A DNA stretch of 64,000 nucleotides, taken from the IMG/VR virus record IMGVR_UViG_3300046542_000086, positions 1-64,000 of that record. One strand, 5' to 3'. The notes under the pieces were generated by a model. The model was not told the DNA's origin and did no database searches. It saw only the letters and a list, made by a program, of their open reading frames with translations. This DNA is from a virus. Of the stretch, positions 14,453 to 22,623 are shown in pieces. The translations under genes were made by a program, and so were the position numbers. Numbering within the stretch: the stretch's first letter is position 1; the number at the start of each line of letters is the position of its first letter.

Positions 14453-14947
14453 TTAGACAGCACACGCAATGTAGAGCGCCGCGTCTTCCATAGAAGCCAC
14501 AACTACCGCACCTGAGTCAGTGTAGTGAGTGTGGAGACGTCCACGATCGGGTCGACCCAGTGGAATCACCACCAGAGTATCTTCAGGGTCGTTCATCGCC
14601 GCAGCAGACAGCTCTTCGTATGCGGTGAAACCCTGTTGGTCTTCTGGTAGTACGAACACCTTGGTAGCTGCTGAGAGTTGCCCTAGGACATCGGCGACGG
14701 CCTGTTCCTGTAGCTGCACAGTTTCCAAGGATGGCTGAGCATTGCCATTAACGTTCCAGACTTTAACTTCCTTGTGGCACTCCATGAGCACCGCTTCCCA
14801 TTCACCCGCAGACACGTCACCATAGATGATCACGTTGCGTTCATTCTTGATCCCATCAACGTCCGCCAACTCGTCATTAGGAGTGGCCACGTGATTTGGA
14901 CCTTCATCAGCTTCATCAGAAGGATCGAGGTAATCACTGAGAGACAT
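14453..14947 (-). CDS. Hypothetical protein (164 aa)
   Basis: Acidic N-terminal tail of about 35 residues, then a probable alpha/beta domain with hydrophobic strands (NVIIYGDV, KVFVLPE, TLVVIPLG). The pattern resembles nucleotide-handling folds but no motif is certain. AAGGAG lies 7 bases before the ATG. Confidence 0.72.
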   Translation of the reverse strand: MSLSDYLDPSDEADEGPNHVATPNDELADVDGIKNERNVIIYGDVSAGEWEAVLMECHKEVKVWNVNGNAQPSLETVQLQEQAVADVLGQLSAATKVFVLPEDQQGFTAYEELSAAAMNDPEDTLVVIPLGRPDRGRLHTHYTDSGAVVVASMEDAALYIACAV

Positions 14948-14991
14948 CGTTAACTCCTTAAGTACAGTTGGGTCTCATAACGTATATCGGA

Positions 14992-15022
14992 CAAAAAGAA
15001 AAGGGGGTGTGAAACCCCCGAT
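14992..15022 (-). terminator. Terminator hairpin
   Basis: GGGGGT and ACCCCC form a short strong stem after the stop at 15026; on the minus strand it is followed by a T-rich run (CCTTTTCTTTTTG). Confidence 0.7.
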
Positions 15023-15025
15023 CTC

Positions 15026-15631
15026 TTAAAGCATCCCTACCACCCGTTGGCGGAGGATTGCTTTGTCACGTGCCACTTGAATGAAACCGCCTTCTAGCGT
15101 CACGTCGATATTCGCTGATTCGATTCGAGCAAGGTGCTCAGGATTCAAGGTACCGCCAGGACTGACCAGTACGTCATGTACTCGTTTGCCTAACAGCTTC
15201 AGCTCACTGAGCTTAGGTTGCGCTTCTTCTGGATAACCTTCCAGCAGAACCACGTGTTCATAGAAGATGTTGAAGTGGAGAATCAAATCGCTGACTGGGT
15301 CACCCAGGCTCGAAGTATTCTCAGGAGTAACCACCACTGGTTTCCAACGTTCTTTAAGCTCTGCTACAGCTGCTTCCACATCCACGCCTTGTTCACGCAG
15401 GTAGGTACCCAGACCACGCCCTACAGACTCAGCACTGAAGTGTACATCGGGATGCTGCTCCAACCAGGTCTCTGCAAAAGACTTGCGAGGTTTCTCATCA
15501 GGGAGAACCCAAGTAACAGGTTCGCCGCCAGTGAAGTTTGGTATTACAGTTTGCGCGACGTCCATGATCGAGCTGAAGTCGCAAGGGTACATTGCTTCGT
15601 CTACGAAGCTGTTGCGTTCGGTGCTTTGCAT
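15026..15631 (-). CDS. Hypothetical protein (201 aa)
   Basis: The start at 15631 is chosen because GGAG lies 8 bases upstream; the longer frame to 15685 has none. Soluble protein without a recognised motif. It follows the duplicated protein gene and is probably in the same early operon. Confidence 0.7.
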   Translation of the reverse strand: MQSTERNSFVDEAMYPCDFSSIMDVAQTVIPNFTGGEPVTWVLPDEKPRKSFAETWLEQHPDVHFSAESVGRGLGTYLREQGVDVEAAVAELKERWKPVVVTPENTSSLGDPVSDLILHFNIFYEHVVLLEGYPEEAQPKLSELKLLGKRVHDVLVSPGGTLNPEHLARIESANIDVTLEGGFIQVARDKAILRQRVVGML

Positions 15632-15704
15632 TTCTGTAACTCCGATTGAAAAGAGAGGGTGTAACAAAGGGGTCAGCGTAGCCAACCCCCTGCTGCTAAG
15701 CGAT

Positions 15705-16811
15705 TTACTTACCGTCTACACGAACCAGGTTCCACAACATATTGTGATCCCAGTCCTGATAAGTAGCCAGACGTGCTTCCATGTCCAGCTCTTTGTGGTC
15801 AACGTTACCGCCGACCGAACTGGTAGCCAGGTACGGTTCGTCGTGATCCAGGAAGATCGGATTCAGACAGAACAGCTTACCGTCCATCAACGCCACAACC
15901 GTTTCCTTGTAACCCGGTACGCCGAACAGCGCGACGTGGGTCAGTTGGATCTTGGCTTCGAAGCGATGCATGTCACGGATGTTACCCAGCGCCGCTTTCA
16001 CGGCTTCGATGGTTTTGTAGTTGCTGACCTGAATTTTCGGATTGATTGGTTTCCAGTCCGAACGATCAGGAGTTGGATACGGGTTAGCTTCAACCCGAGC
16101 ATCGAACTCTTCTTCCAGCACTACTGGTTTGTCCATGTCGATGACCGTAGTCTTGACGATGTCCACACCAGCTTGCAGTTCAGTGAAGCCTTTACCATCA
16201 ACGCGGGTTACGTCCCACAGCTCGCTCTTGCTGAAGTCTTCATAGCCATCAACGGCTTCTTCAACAGATTGAATAGTGGTATCCAGTACGCCACCTACCG
16301 AACAGGTGCTCAGGAACACGTTACCCTCACGGTCCATACCAACTTGGTTCAGGCAGAAGCGACTGTTGTTGTAGATAGCCACGACTACTTCACGACCACC
16401 TTTTTTACCGAACCGTGCAACGTGCGACAGTTGGGTCTTGGTGCCTTCTTGGTGGGCATCATCGATTAAGCCTTTAGCCAAGTTCACTGCGATGAAGATG
16501 GCTTCGTTCTGAACGATGCACTTAGCCCGGATACGCTCTTCACGAGTTTCCATAGGCAGCCACAGTGGTTCCAGCTTAGCGACGAATTCGTCGTTGACTG
16601 GATAGACGTCCAGCATTACGTTGTCACCTTCTTTGTAAGCATTGAAGATAACGTTGTTCTTGTTGCGAGTGTAGATCACTGGGGTGCCATCGATCGAGGC
16701 AACCACACAATGCTGAATCATGCTGCGACCCAGCACACCAACGGAACCATCACGCAGGGCAACGACGATAGCGTCGATTGCAGCGTTTACAGCTTGAGTG
16801 GAGATAGTCAT
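15705..16811 (-). CDS. Tandem-duplicated hypothetical protein (368 aa), early
   Basis: Two copies of a domain of about 80 residues are visible. The first runs from TQLSHVARFGKKGGREVVVA to WDVTRVDGK, near residues 130-210. The second runs from IQLTHVALFGVPGYKETVVA to WNLVRVDGK at the C-terminus. Both share RFCLN/LFCLN and TCSVGG/TSSVGG. The start at 16811 has AAGGA 7 bases upstream. An early-type promoter lies about 65 bases before it. No function is recognised; an early, duplicated protein could be a host or defence-binding factor, but that is inference. Confidence 0.75.
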   Translation of the reverse strand: MTISTQAVNAAIDAIVVALRDGSVGVLGRSMIQHCVVASIDGTPVIYTRNKNNVIFNAYKEGDNVMLDVYPVNDEFVAKLEPLWLPMETREERIRAKCIVQNEAIFIAVNLAKGLIDDAHQEGTKTQLSHVARFGKKGGREVVVAIYNNSRFCLNQVGMDREGNVFLSTCSVGGVLDTTIQSVEEAVDGYEDFSKSELWDVTRVDGKGFTELQAGVDIVKTTVIDMDKPVVLEEEFDARVEANPYPTPDRSDWKPINPKIQVSNYKTIEAVKAALGNIRDMHRFEAKIQLTHVALFGVPGYKETVVALMDGKLFCLNPIFLDHDEPYLATSSVGGNVDHKELDMEARLATYQDWDHNMLWNLVRVDGK

Positions 16812-16860
16812 GATACTTTCCTTCTTAGGATTGGGATTAGATGAACGAGATATTGCTATC

Positions 16861-16895
16861 CTATTCACCTGAGTAATATGTATCTGAGATTTTTT
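16861..16895 (-). promoter_or_regulatory. Early-type phage promoter
   Basis: Minus strand TCTCAGATACATATTACTCAGG, with CATATTAC in place of TATATTAC. The downstream 18 bases are identical to the promoter at 8503. It drives the 15705-16811 gene. Confidence 0.65.
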
Positions 16896-16996
16896 TATTT
16901 CAACAAATCGGCACAGATCCCTCTGTACACATATGTCAACAAAGTAATTTTAAATGAGCGGTATTTTGTGACTACCGTTACTCTTGAGGCTCGACC

Positions 16997-18223
16997 ATGT
17001 CTTCTAGTATTAAGGAGGTCTTTAAAAGAGAGCTTAAAGACCTAGAGTTGGACAGCAAGCTGGTAAAGCGATTGTCCCACTTCAAGCACGCCTTCATTAA
17101 CAAGAACGACGATCACATCAAGTTCTTCGGTGGTAACCTCTTGGGCGTAGAGGTTGTTCGCTATCTACAGGCAGACCGGGATGAATGGTTCAGTGAGGTA
17201 CTGGACGTGGACGACGTCTCCCTGACTGAGTCCCTCTATTCGTTGGAAGTGATCAACGAGGAATACAAACGCACCTCGGACGTGGTCAACCTAACCAGCG
17301 TCTGGCTGCTACACGCGATCTCTAACTCCAATAAGCTCAGTGCTGCGGAGAAAGAAAAAGCGATGATCGATGTGGTGTACATGTTGCAGGTGAAGTTTAT
17401 CACCAGTATCTTTGCCCACTACTTTAAGTTCCCTGCTGACAAAGAGATTGCTCAGGCTGTCTACGAGTCGTTGAGTCGTAAGTACGCACTCAAGCAAGCC
17501 GGTAGCTGGAATGCGCTGTTCACTGAACGGTCCAAAGACGTGATTGCCCACAACAGCATCCACCTCAAGACCATCAAGAACTTTGATGACGATGATGCGA
17601 TCTTGTACATGATCACAGACATCCAAGGGCGTATCCGGGAAGTTGTGAAGAAGATGTACGCGGTGTTGATCCAGATGCGCGATAACAAAGACCGCATCCA
17701 CTCGACCACCAGCATTGCTTTGACGACCGATGGGGAAGCTATCCTCAAAGACCGTCAACGTAGCTTCTCGACGTACAAGCGGTACATCCACAGTGTGATC
17801 CCTGATAGACAAACGTTTATCCGTGACGAGGTGGTGTCAGTTATTACAGATGCCATGCACACTATGTCCCCGAAGTTATTTATCGACGTATTGGAACACT
17901 GTAGTGCTAACTACGGCAAAGCCCAACACGCTGAGATTGGGGAGTTGTGCGATGAGACGTTACTCCACGCCTTTGAGTTCTTGGCCACTAACCGTGCGCT
18001 ACTGCGCAACCAAGGCGACCTGAGTAAACTCCTAACGCGTCTGCGTTCGTTGTATATGGCCTCCCGGATGGTAGATCCTGTATTACTGAAAATGCGTGAC
18101 CTTGCTGACAGCATTGTAGCCAAGTCCTCAATCAGTAAGAACAAAGCCATGCAAGCCAGTCTCCGAACGGGTTTGGAGTTGTACATCGTCCTGCGCACCT
18201 TTACCATGAACTACTACTCTTGA
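16997..18223 (+). CDS. Probable virion structural protein (408 aa)
   Basis: Mostly helical, leucine- and charge-rich sequence with no enzyme motif. It lies next to the terminase and a 122-aa gene, in the region where phiKZ-like phages keep structural genes, and its length is typical of such proteins. The structural call rests on context only. Confidence 0.6.
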   Translation: MSSSIKEVFKRELKDLELDSKLVKRLSHFKHAFINKNDDHIKFFGGNLLGVEVVRYLQADRDEWFSEVLDVDDVSLTESLYSLEVINEEYKRTSDVVNLTSVWLLHAISNSNKLSAAEKEKAMIDVVYMLQVKFITSIFAHYFKFPADKEIAQAVYESLSRKYALKQAGSWNALFTERSKDVIAHNSIHLKTIKNFDDDDAILYMITDIQGRIREVVKKMYAVLIQMRDNKDRIHSTTSIALTTDGEAILKDRQRSFSTYKRYIHSVIPDRQTFIRDEVVSVITDAMHTMSPKLFIDVLEHCSANYGKAQHAEIGELCDETLLHAFEFLATNRALLRNQGDLSKLLTRLRSLYMASRMVDPVLLKMRDLADSIVAKSSISKNKAMQASLRTGLELYIVLRTFTMNYYS

Positions 18224-18230
18224 GGCAACC

Positions 18231-18599
18231 ATGAAAGAACTGCTCCGCGCACTGGGCACCCAATTCAATACTGAAAAGTCGAAGTGGGATCTGATCATCG
18301 AGCGTCCTCCGTTTGAGCCGGAGTTGCGTAAGATTATCAAAAGTACCCGACAGGTGATTAAGACCACCACGAAGATCAGAAGTTGGCAGTGCCTGTGGTG
18401 GAATGGTTACGAGGAAGAAGTGGTGGTGGATTACCACGTTGTTCACTACCTGGTTCGCGGTGACGTCCTGTCGTACACCAAACGCTCTACCAATGGGCAG
18501 GTTGATCCTGCTAAGTTGGAAGCGTTGTACCAAGAGTCGTTGTTCTACGTCAAAGGTGCTTTGGCTGAAGACGAGTTCTTCGCCGAGATCAATGAGTAA
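18231..18599 (+). CDS. Hypothetical protein (122 aa)
   Basis: Small protein with a tryptophan-rich middle (WQCLWWNGYEEEV). GAGG lies 5 bases before the ATG. It follows the 408-aa gene by 7 bases, so the two are co-transcribed. Function unknown; a structural role is possible. Confidence 0.7.
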   Translation: MKELLRALGTQFNTEKSKWDLIIERPPFEPELRKIIKSTRQVIKTTTKIRSWQCLWWNGYEEEVVVDYHVVHYLVRGDVLSYTKRSTNGQVDPAKLEALYQESLFYVKGALAEDEFFAEINE

Positions 18600-18601
18600 G
18601 C

Positions 18602-18635
18602 GCATAACGAGGGAGGCCTAGGCCTCCCTCTATGC
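18602..18635. terminator. Bidirectional terminator with GCATAA/TATGC arms
   Basis: GAGGGAGGCC and GGCCTCCCTC form a near-perfect palindrome between the convergent genes ending at 18599 and 18639, flanked by GCATAA and CTATGC. Confidence 0.8.
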
Positions 18636-18638
18636 CGT

Positions 18639-20849
18639 CTATCGACGCATCAGTGCTTGCCAGTGACTGGTGTCACGTTTGGTCGAGTTACCGCCCCAGT
18701 TGATTCCCTTCTGGAAGAAATCACTTTGAGTCAGTCGCTGAGACTTCTGGTTACGAGCCATCCGTTCATCAGCCGCACGCTTGATCAAGGAGTCCATGTT
18801 AGTGATCTCCTCGGAGTCTTCCTCAACCCGAGTACTCAAGAACCGCAAACGAGCCTCACACTTAGTCACAGTGAAAGTATCATTAGCATCCGTGAGCTGA
18901 GCGTACAAGTCGTCAATCTCCTTACGGAACAGCTTCTGCATCTGTCGCTCGTAGATCTCCTCCTGAGTCATCTGCTTACTATTGTCACTGACCCCAATCA
19001 TTACCTGACTTCGGTCAATCCCATAGAACTCGAGGTTCTTCCCGATCGTGAGCAACCAGTTCGCCAACAGCCACGCAACTACCGTGTCATCGTGTCCAGA
19101 AGCTTCGTGGTCAATCCTACCCCGCTTCACTACCAACGCTCGGATCTCTCCTGACAGCACCTTATCCCTCACCAGATGTCCTGCCTTCTTCGCCGCGTTC
19201 TGCAACACAGTGGAGTAGAGGGTCATCCGTGATTCAGCTGAGGTGTTGAAACCAAAGTACTTCTTGGTCGTGTCGTAGAAGCTGGTGGTACGACTACCCG
19301 CAGGCTTGGAGATCTCTTTGAACAGATCTGGCTTCTCGTTAGCTTCATCGACAATGCGGTTGAAGATACGACGGAATGGATCGATACCGTGTTTAGGCAG
19401 GATCATCAACAGGGCGTCAACGATCATCTGGCCAGTGGACTTCTTCTCAGGGATCAAGGTCATGTTAGGGTACTTAACCATGATCTCAGCCAGAGCGTTC
19501 GAGAAGCGGATCAAGTTGGTTTCGTTCACAGTGAACGCACCGACTACCGACAGGTCACGCGCAGAGATAATCACACCAGCAATGGCGTCTCGCCCTACGG
19601 CTTCTGAAGTATCGAGACCGAGGATAAACTGGTCGTTGCGTTTGGCCGCTTCCAGTTCCTTCTCGTCCAAGTACCAACGAATGCAGTACAGCTCTTTCGT
19701 GATCTCGGTGTGTTTGACATCTCGTACCGAATCGCGAATCTTTTCGTTGAGTGCTGGAGACAGTGGAGAACTCTGTGTACCAGAAGTCCACACGTTGAAG
19801 AAGTCACGGTCAGCTGCTTCACCAAACGAGGAAGCCTGTGCCATCGCTTCGTACAGCCATTCGTCAGTGTAACCCAATTGACGGTGACTGAAGGTAGCGT
19901 TGATCATCAACTTACGACCAGCGCAGTTGACTTTAACCATTTGACGTAGTGCTTCCAGATCCATGCAGTCGTAGAACAGTTCAGTCCAAGTCGCTGCACC
20001 GTGGATCATGTCGTACATGAACTTACCGTCACGGTCGTCTTTCTTACCGGCGGTTGTGGTAAAGATGTTTCCGTGTGGAGCCCCGTGTAGCTTAGCTTCA
20101 GCACGAGCGGTAGTAGCAGCAGCCAGTGCAGCAGGCAGTGTAGTACCGATGTGGTTAATGAAGGGACCTTCGTCGATGTGGGTAATCGGAGCAGTCAAAC
20201 CCCGACCCAAGTTGTTTGCAGTGGACTCAGAGTTCTGAGCAACACCAGTGGTGTACTGGTTGTTGTGTTCCTTACAAGTAACTTCGAATTGGTTGTCCGA
20301 GTCTTCGCGGTGCTTAGGTACCAAGTACTGCGGCAACAGGTCACGCAGCTTCTTAATACGCTCCACGTTCTTCTTACGCAGACCGTCATCCTTCGTGATC
20401 ATGTTGATGATGGAGTTACCAGCACCAATGAACAGAAGCCACAACATCACACAGTCAGTAGACACTGACTTACCTGTCTGTCGTGGTTGGATCAACGCGA
20501 TGTCGATACTGTTTAAGAAAGCCCAGGTGATCGCAATGTTGCCCCGGTTCGCTTTGTACGAAATAGGGTTAGGGCCGGACACTGGAGGAATGCGGACGAC
20601 TTCACGCAGGAAGTACCAGATGTTGTAGCGACACTCCAAACCGATCGCAATCTTGGTTGCATCAGACAGAATAGCGCTGTGTGGATCTACCCCTTTCAAG
20701 TCTTGGTTGATCAAGGCTAAGGGGAAAAACCGGTTCTTTATGCCCATTTCATCGTACAAGGAAACCAGTCGTAGAAAGGACTCGTTCTTTGTGTCGAAGT
20801 CTGGTCTGGCAGTACTAAACCGATTCCAATCTTGGTGAAATAGAATCAT
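18639..20849 (-). CDS. terL: Terminase large subunit
   Basis: About 736 residues. The ATPase half shows Walker A as QPRQTGKS near residue 136 and a Walker B region APITHIDEGPF near residue 235. The nuclease half shows FILGLDTSEAVGRDAI near residue 420, the first acidic position of the RNase H-like fold. It powers DNA packaging and cuts the concatemer. The frame extends to 20927, but the first 26 codons run through a terminator hairpin with the TTTATGCC flank, so the ATG at 20849 is preferred. Confidence 0.88.
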   Translation of the reverse strand: MILFHQDWNRFSTARPDFDTKNESFLRLVSLYDEMGIKNRFFPLALINQDLKGVDPHSAILSDATKIAIGLECRYNIWYFLREVVRIPPVSGPNPISYKANRGNIAITWAFLNSIDIALIQPRQTGKSVSTDCVMLWLLFIGAGNSIINMITKDDGLRKKNVERIKKLRDLLPQYLVPKHREDSDNQFEVTCKEHNNQYTTGVAQNSESTANNLGRGLTAPITHIDEGPFINHIGTTLPAALAAATTARAEAKLHGAPHGNIFTTTAGKKDDRDGKFMYDMIHGAATWTELFYDCMDLEALRQMVKVNCAGRKLMINATFSHRQLGYTDEWLYEAMAQASSFGEAADRDFFNVWTSGTQSSPLSPALNEKIRDSVRDVKHTEITKELYCIRWYLDEKELEAAKRNDQFILGLDTSEAVGRDAIAGVIISARDLSVVGAFTVNETNLIRFSNALAEIMVKYPNMTLIPEKKSTGQMIVDALLMILPKHGIDPFRRIFNRIVDEANEKPDLFKEISKPAGSRTTSFYDTTKKYFGFNTSAESRMTLYSTVLQNAAKKAGHLVRDKVLSGEIRALVVKRGRIDHEASGHDDTVVAWLLANWLLTIGKNLEFYGIDRSQVMIGVSDNSKQMTQEEIYERQMQKLFRKEIDDLYAQLTDANDTFTVTKCEARLRFLSTRVEEDSEEITNMDSLIKRAADERMARNQKSQRLTQSDFFQKGINWGGNSTKRDTSHWQALMRR

Positions 20850-20895
20850 AGGGGAACCCGTGGGTATAGGGAAGTATTCATAGGTATACCCCACA

Positions 20896-20927
20896 GGGCA
20901 TAAACGGAGCCCGAAGGCCCCGTTCAC
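20896..20927 (-). terminator. Terminator upstream of terL
   Basis: On the minus strand CGGGGCC/GGCTCCG with TTCG in the loop is followed by TTTATGCCC. It lies just after the stop of the structural gene at 20933 and before the terL start. Confidence 0.6.
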
Positions 20928-20932
20928 TTAGA

Positions 20933-22621
20933 TCACGCCGAAGCGTCCTGTTGCAACACGATCATGCCACCGATGCCGAGCTGGAGATCAGCCTCAGGTA
21001 GACGACGGATGAAGCGAATGAACAACGGTTCACCACTTGCCGGTACCGCAGGAACCAACAGCTCAGTGTTCCAACGATCAATCGGGTAAGTGTACTCCGT
21101 ACCATTGATCATCAAGATGAAATGGTTTGGTTCTGGAGCACGGGTTTCCGATTGGGTGTTAACCAACGGCTCGGAGTTGTAGAACACCTTCTGGAGCCAA
21201 GTCGATTGCAATTCCAGTCCGCAGTCGATCTTGATCTTCCAGTTGTTGACGTTGACAAAGGTCGTGATCGCTCGCAGACCCTTACCGTACAACTCAGCTT
21301 GACCTGGACTGTACTCGATGTTCCAACCGTTGCTGGTGTCGTTCCCTGGAGCCAACAGACCGATACCAATCTCTTGCGAGTGGCGCCAGTTACCGTAGCT
21401 GGAGTCCAAGTCAGACATGTTGATACCGACTGTAACCCGCTGAAGCGGACCGTAAGCAATCGGATCGAACGGGTTGGAGTTCACACCGAAGGTCACCATC
21501 GAAGTCACTTCGAAGAACTGCGAACGGTTCAAGTTGAACAAGAACCAGCGCAGGCGGTAACCCGATACAGCATCGACCCATTGCGGGAAGCAGAACAGCT
21601 TGACCGAGAACGCACCATCGAGTCGTGTAGTGGTTGCCCAATACGGAACCGACATGTGTTTCTGCAAGCTGGCTGAAGCGCCGTAGACGTATTCCTCAGC
21701 CGACAGACGGTAAGACAGAACCAACTCAACCTTCTGACCTACGATCGTCGCAATGAAGTTCTGCAAGCCGTACAGGTTGAACTTAGTACCATCCACTGGG
21801 AACTGTTTCTTCGAACCGTCACTGTAAGTCACCACACCTCGGGCGTTGAGGGCTTCGACTGGCATGTTGATCGCAAACTTCAACAGACTGTCATCGCCTT
21901 CCGAGATAAACGGAGACTCCAAGTGAATACTGGTGATGAACTTCTTCGACGCGTCCGTAGTACGGATAAACGCCGTGTTCATGATCAACAGTTTAGCCAA
22001 CGAGGTCACGTTACCGACATCATCGTACATTACGACAGTGACGACTTCGTTATCCGGCAGCTGCTGGTTCGTGTAACCAACCATCGGGGTTTTCACCGCG
22101 TAGTTGATTGCTGAAGGAACACCTGACTGTGGGTTGGTCGGCATCTGAACCAGTTCGAGTGGGATGTTCTCCCCGAGCAAAGTACCACCTTGGTCATACA
22201 TCGCCGAGATGACTTTGGACTCGTCACTGATGTCCGTACCCCAGAACACTTTGATCTGACTCACGCTAGTACCGTACACCCGCAAGCGAGAGTCGATAGC
22301 CAGTACGTGAGGGATTACCGAAGTGTCCAGATACACACGGTAGGATTCTGACTGATAGCCAGGTCCCACGCCCAACAGCATGTCTTCCTCGGTCACAGTC
22401 TCACCGGTAGCCGGTGGAACGTATTGAACCAGTTGGCTCAGACCAGTAGACAGGTTGACACTGGCGACGCGCCACAGACCAGTGATCCAGTCCCAGACTT
22501 CATCGTCGATGTTGGGGATGTATACACCAGTACCCGTGGGGCCGGTATAGATTTCACTTTTTAGCCACCGACGGTGTCCCCGGTTAGGATCGCCAATCGG
22601 GACAATAGCCACATCACTCAT
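20933..22621 (-). CDS. Virion structural protein (562 aa)
   Basis: Large beta-rich protein without enzyme motifs, between terL and the 856-aa structural gene. Its ATG at 22621 lies 2 bases after the stop of the 856-aa gene; the frame also allows an ATG at 22633 inside that gene. Gene order (terL, two large proteins, a 303-aa protein, sheath, tube) matches the phiKZ region around gp25-gp30 as I know it, where these are virion proteins. A baseplate or tail role is possible. Confidence 0.68.
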   Translation of the reverse strand: MSDVAIVPIGDPNRGHRRWLKSEIYTGPTGTGVYIPNIDDEVWDWITGLWRVASVNLSTGLSQLVQYVPPATGETVTEEDMLLGVGPGYQSESYRVYLDTSVIPHVLAIDSRLRVYGTSVSQIKVFWGTDISDESKVISAMYDQGGTLLGENIPLELVQMPTNPQSGVPSAINYAVKTPMVGYTNQQLPDNEVVTVVMYDDVGNVTSLAKLLIMNTAFIRTTDASKKFITSIHLESPFISEGDDSLLKFAINMPVEALNARGVVTYSDGSKKQFPVDGTKFNLYGLQNFIATIVGQKVELVLSYRLSAEEYVYGASASLQKHMSVPYWATTTRLDGAFSVKLFCFPQWVDAVSGYRLRWFLFNLNRSQFFEVTSMVTFGVNSNPFDPIAYGPLQRVTVGINMSDLDSSYGNWRHSQEIGIGLLAPGNDTSNGWNIEYSPGQAELYGKGLRAITTFVNVNNWKIKIDCGLELQSTWLQKVFYNSEPLVNTQSETRAPEPNHFILMINGTEYTYPIDRWNTELLVPAVPASGEPLFIRFIRRLPEADLQLGIGGMIVLQQDASA

Positions 22622-22623
22622 GG

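Noticed and set aside
15483-16469. Plus-strand frame (328 codons)
   Set aside because: Antisense of the duplicated early protein and its neighbour, spanning two minus-strand genes.
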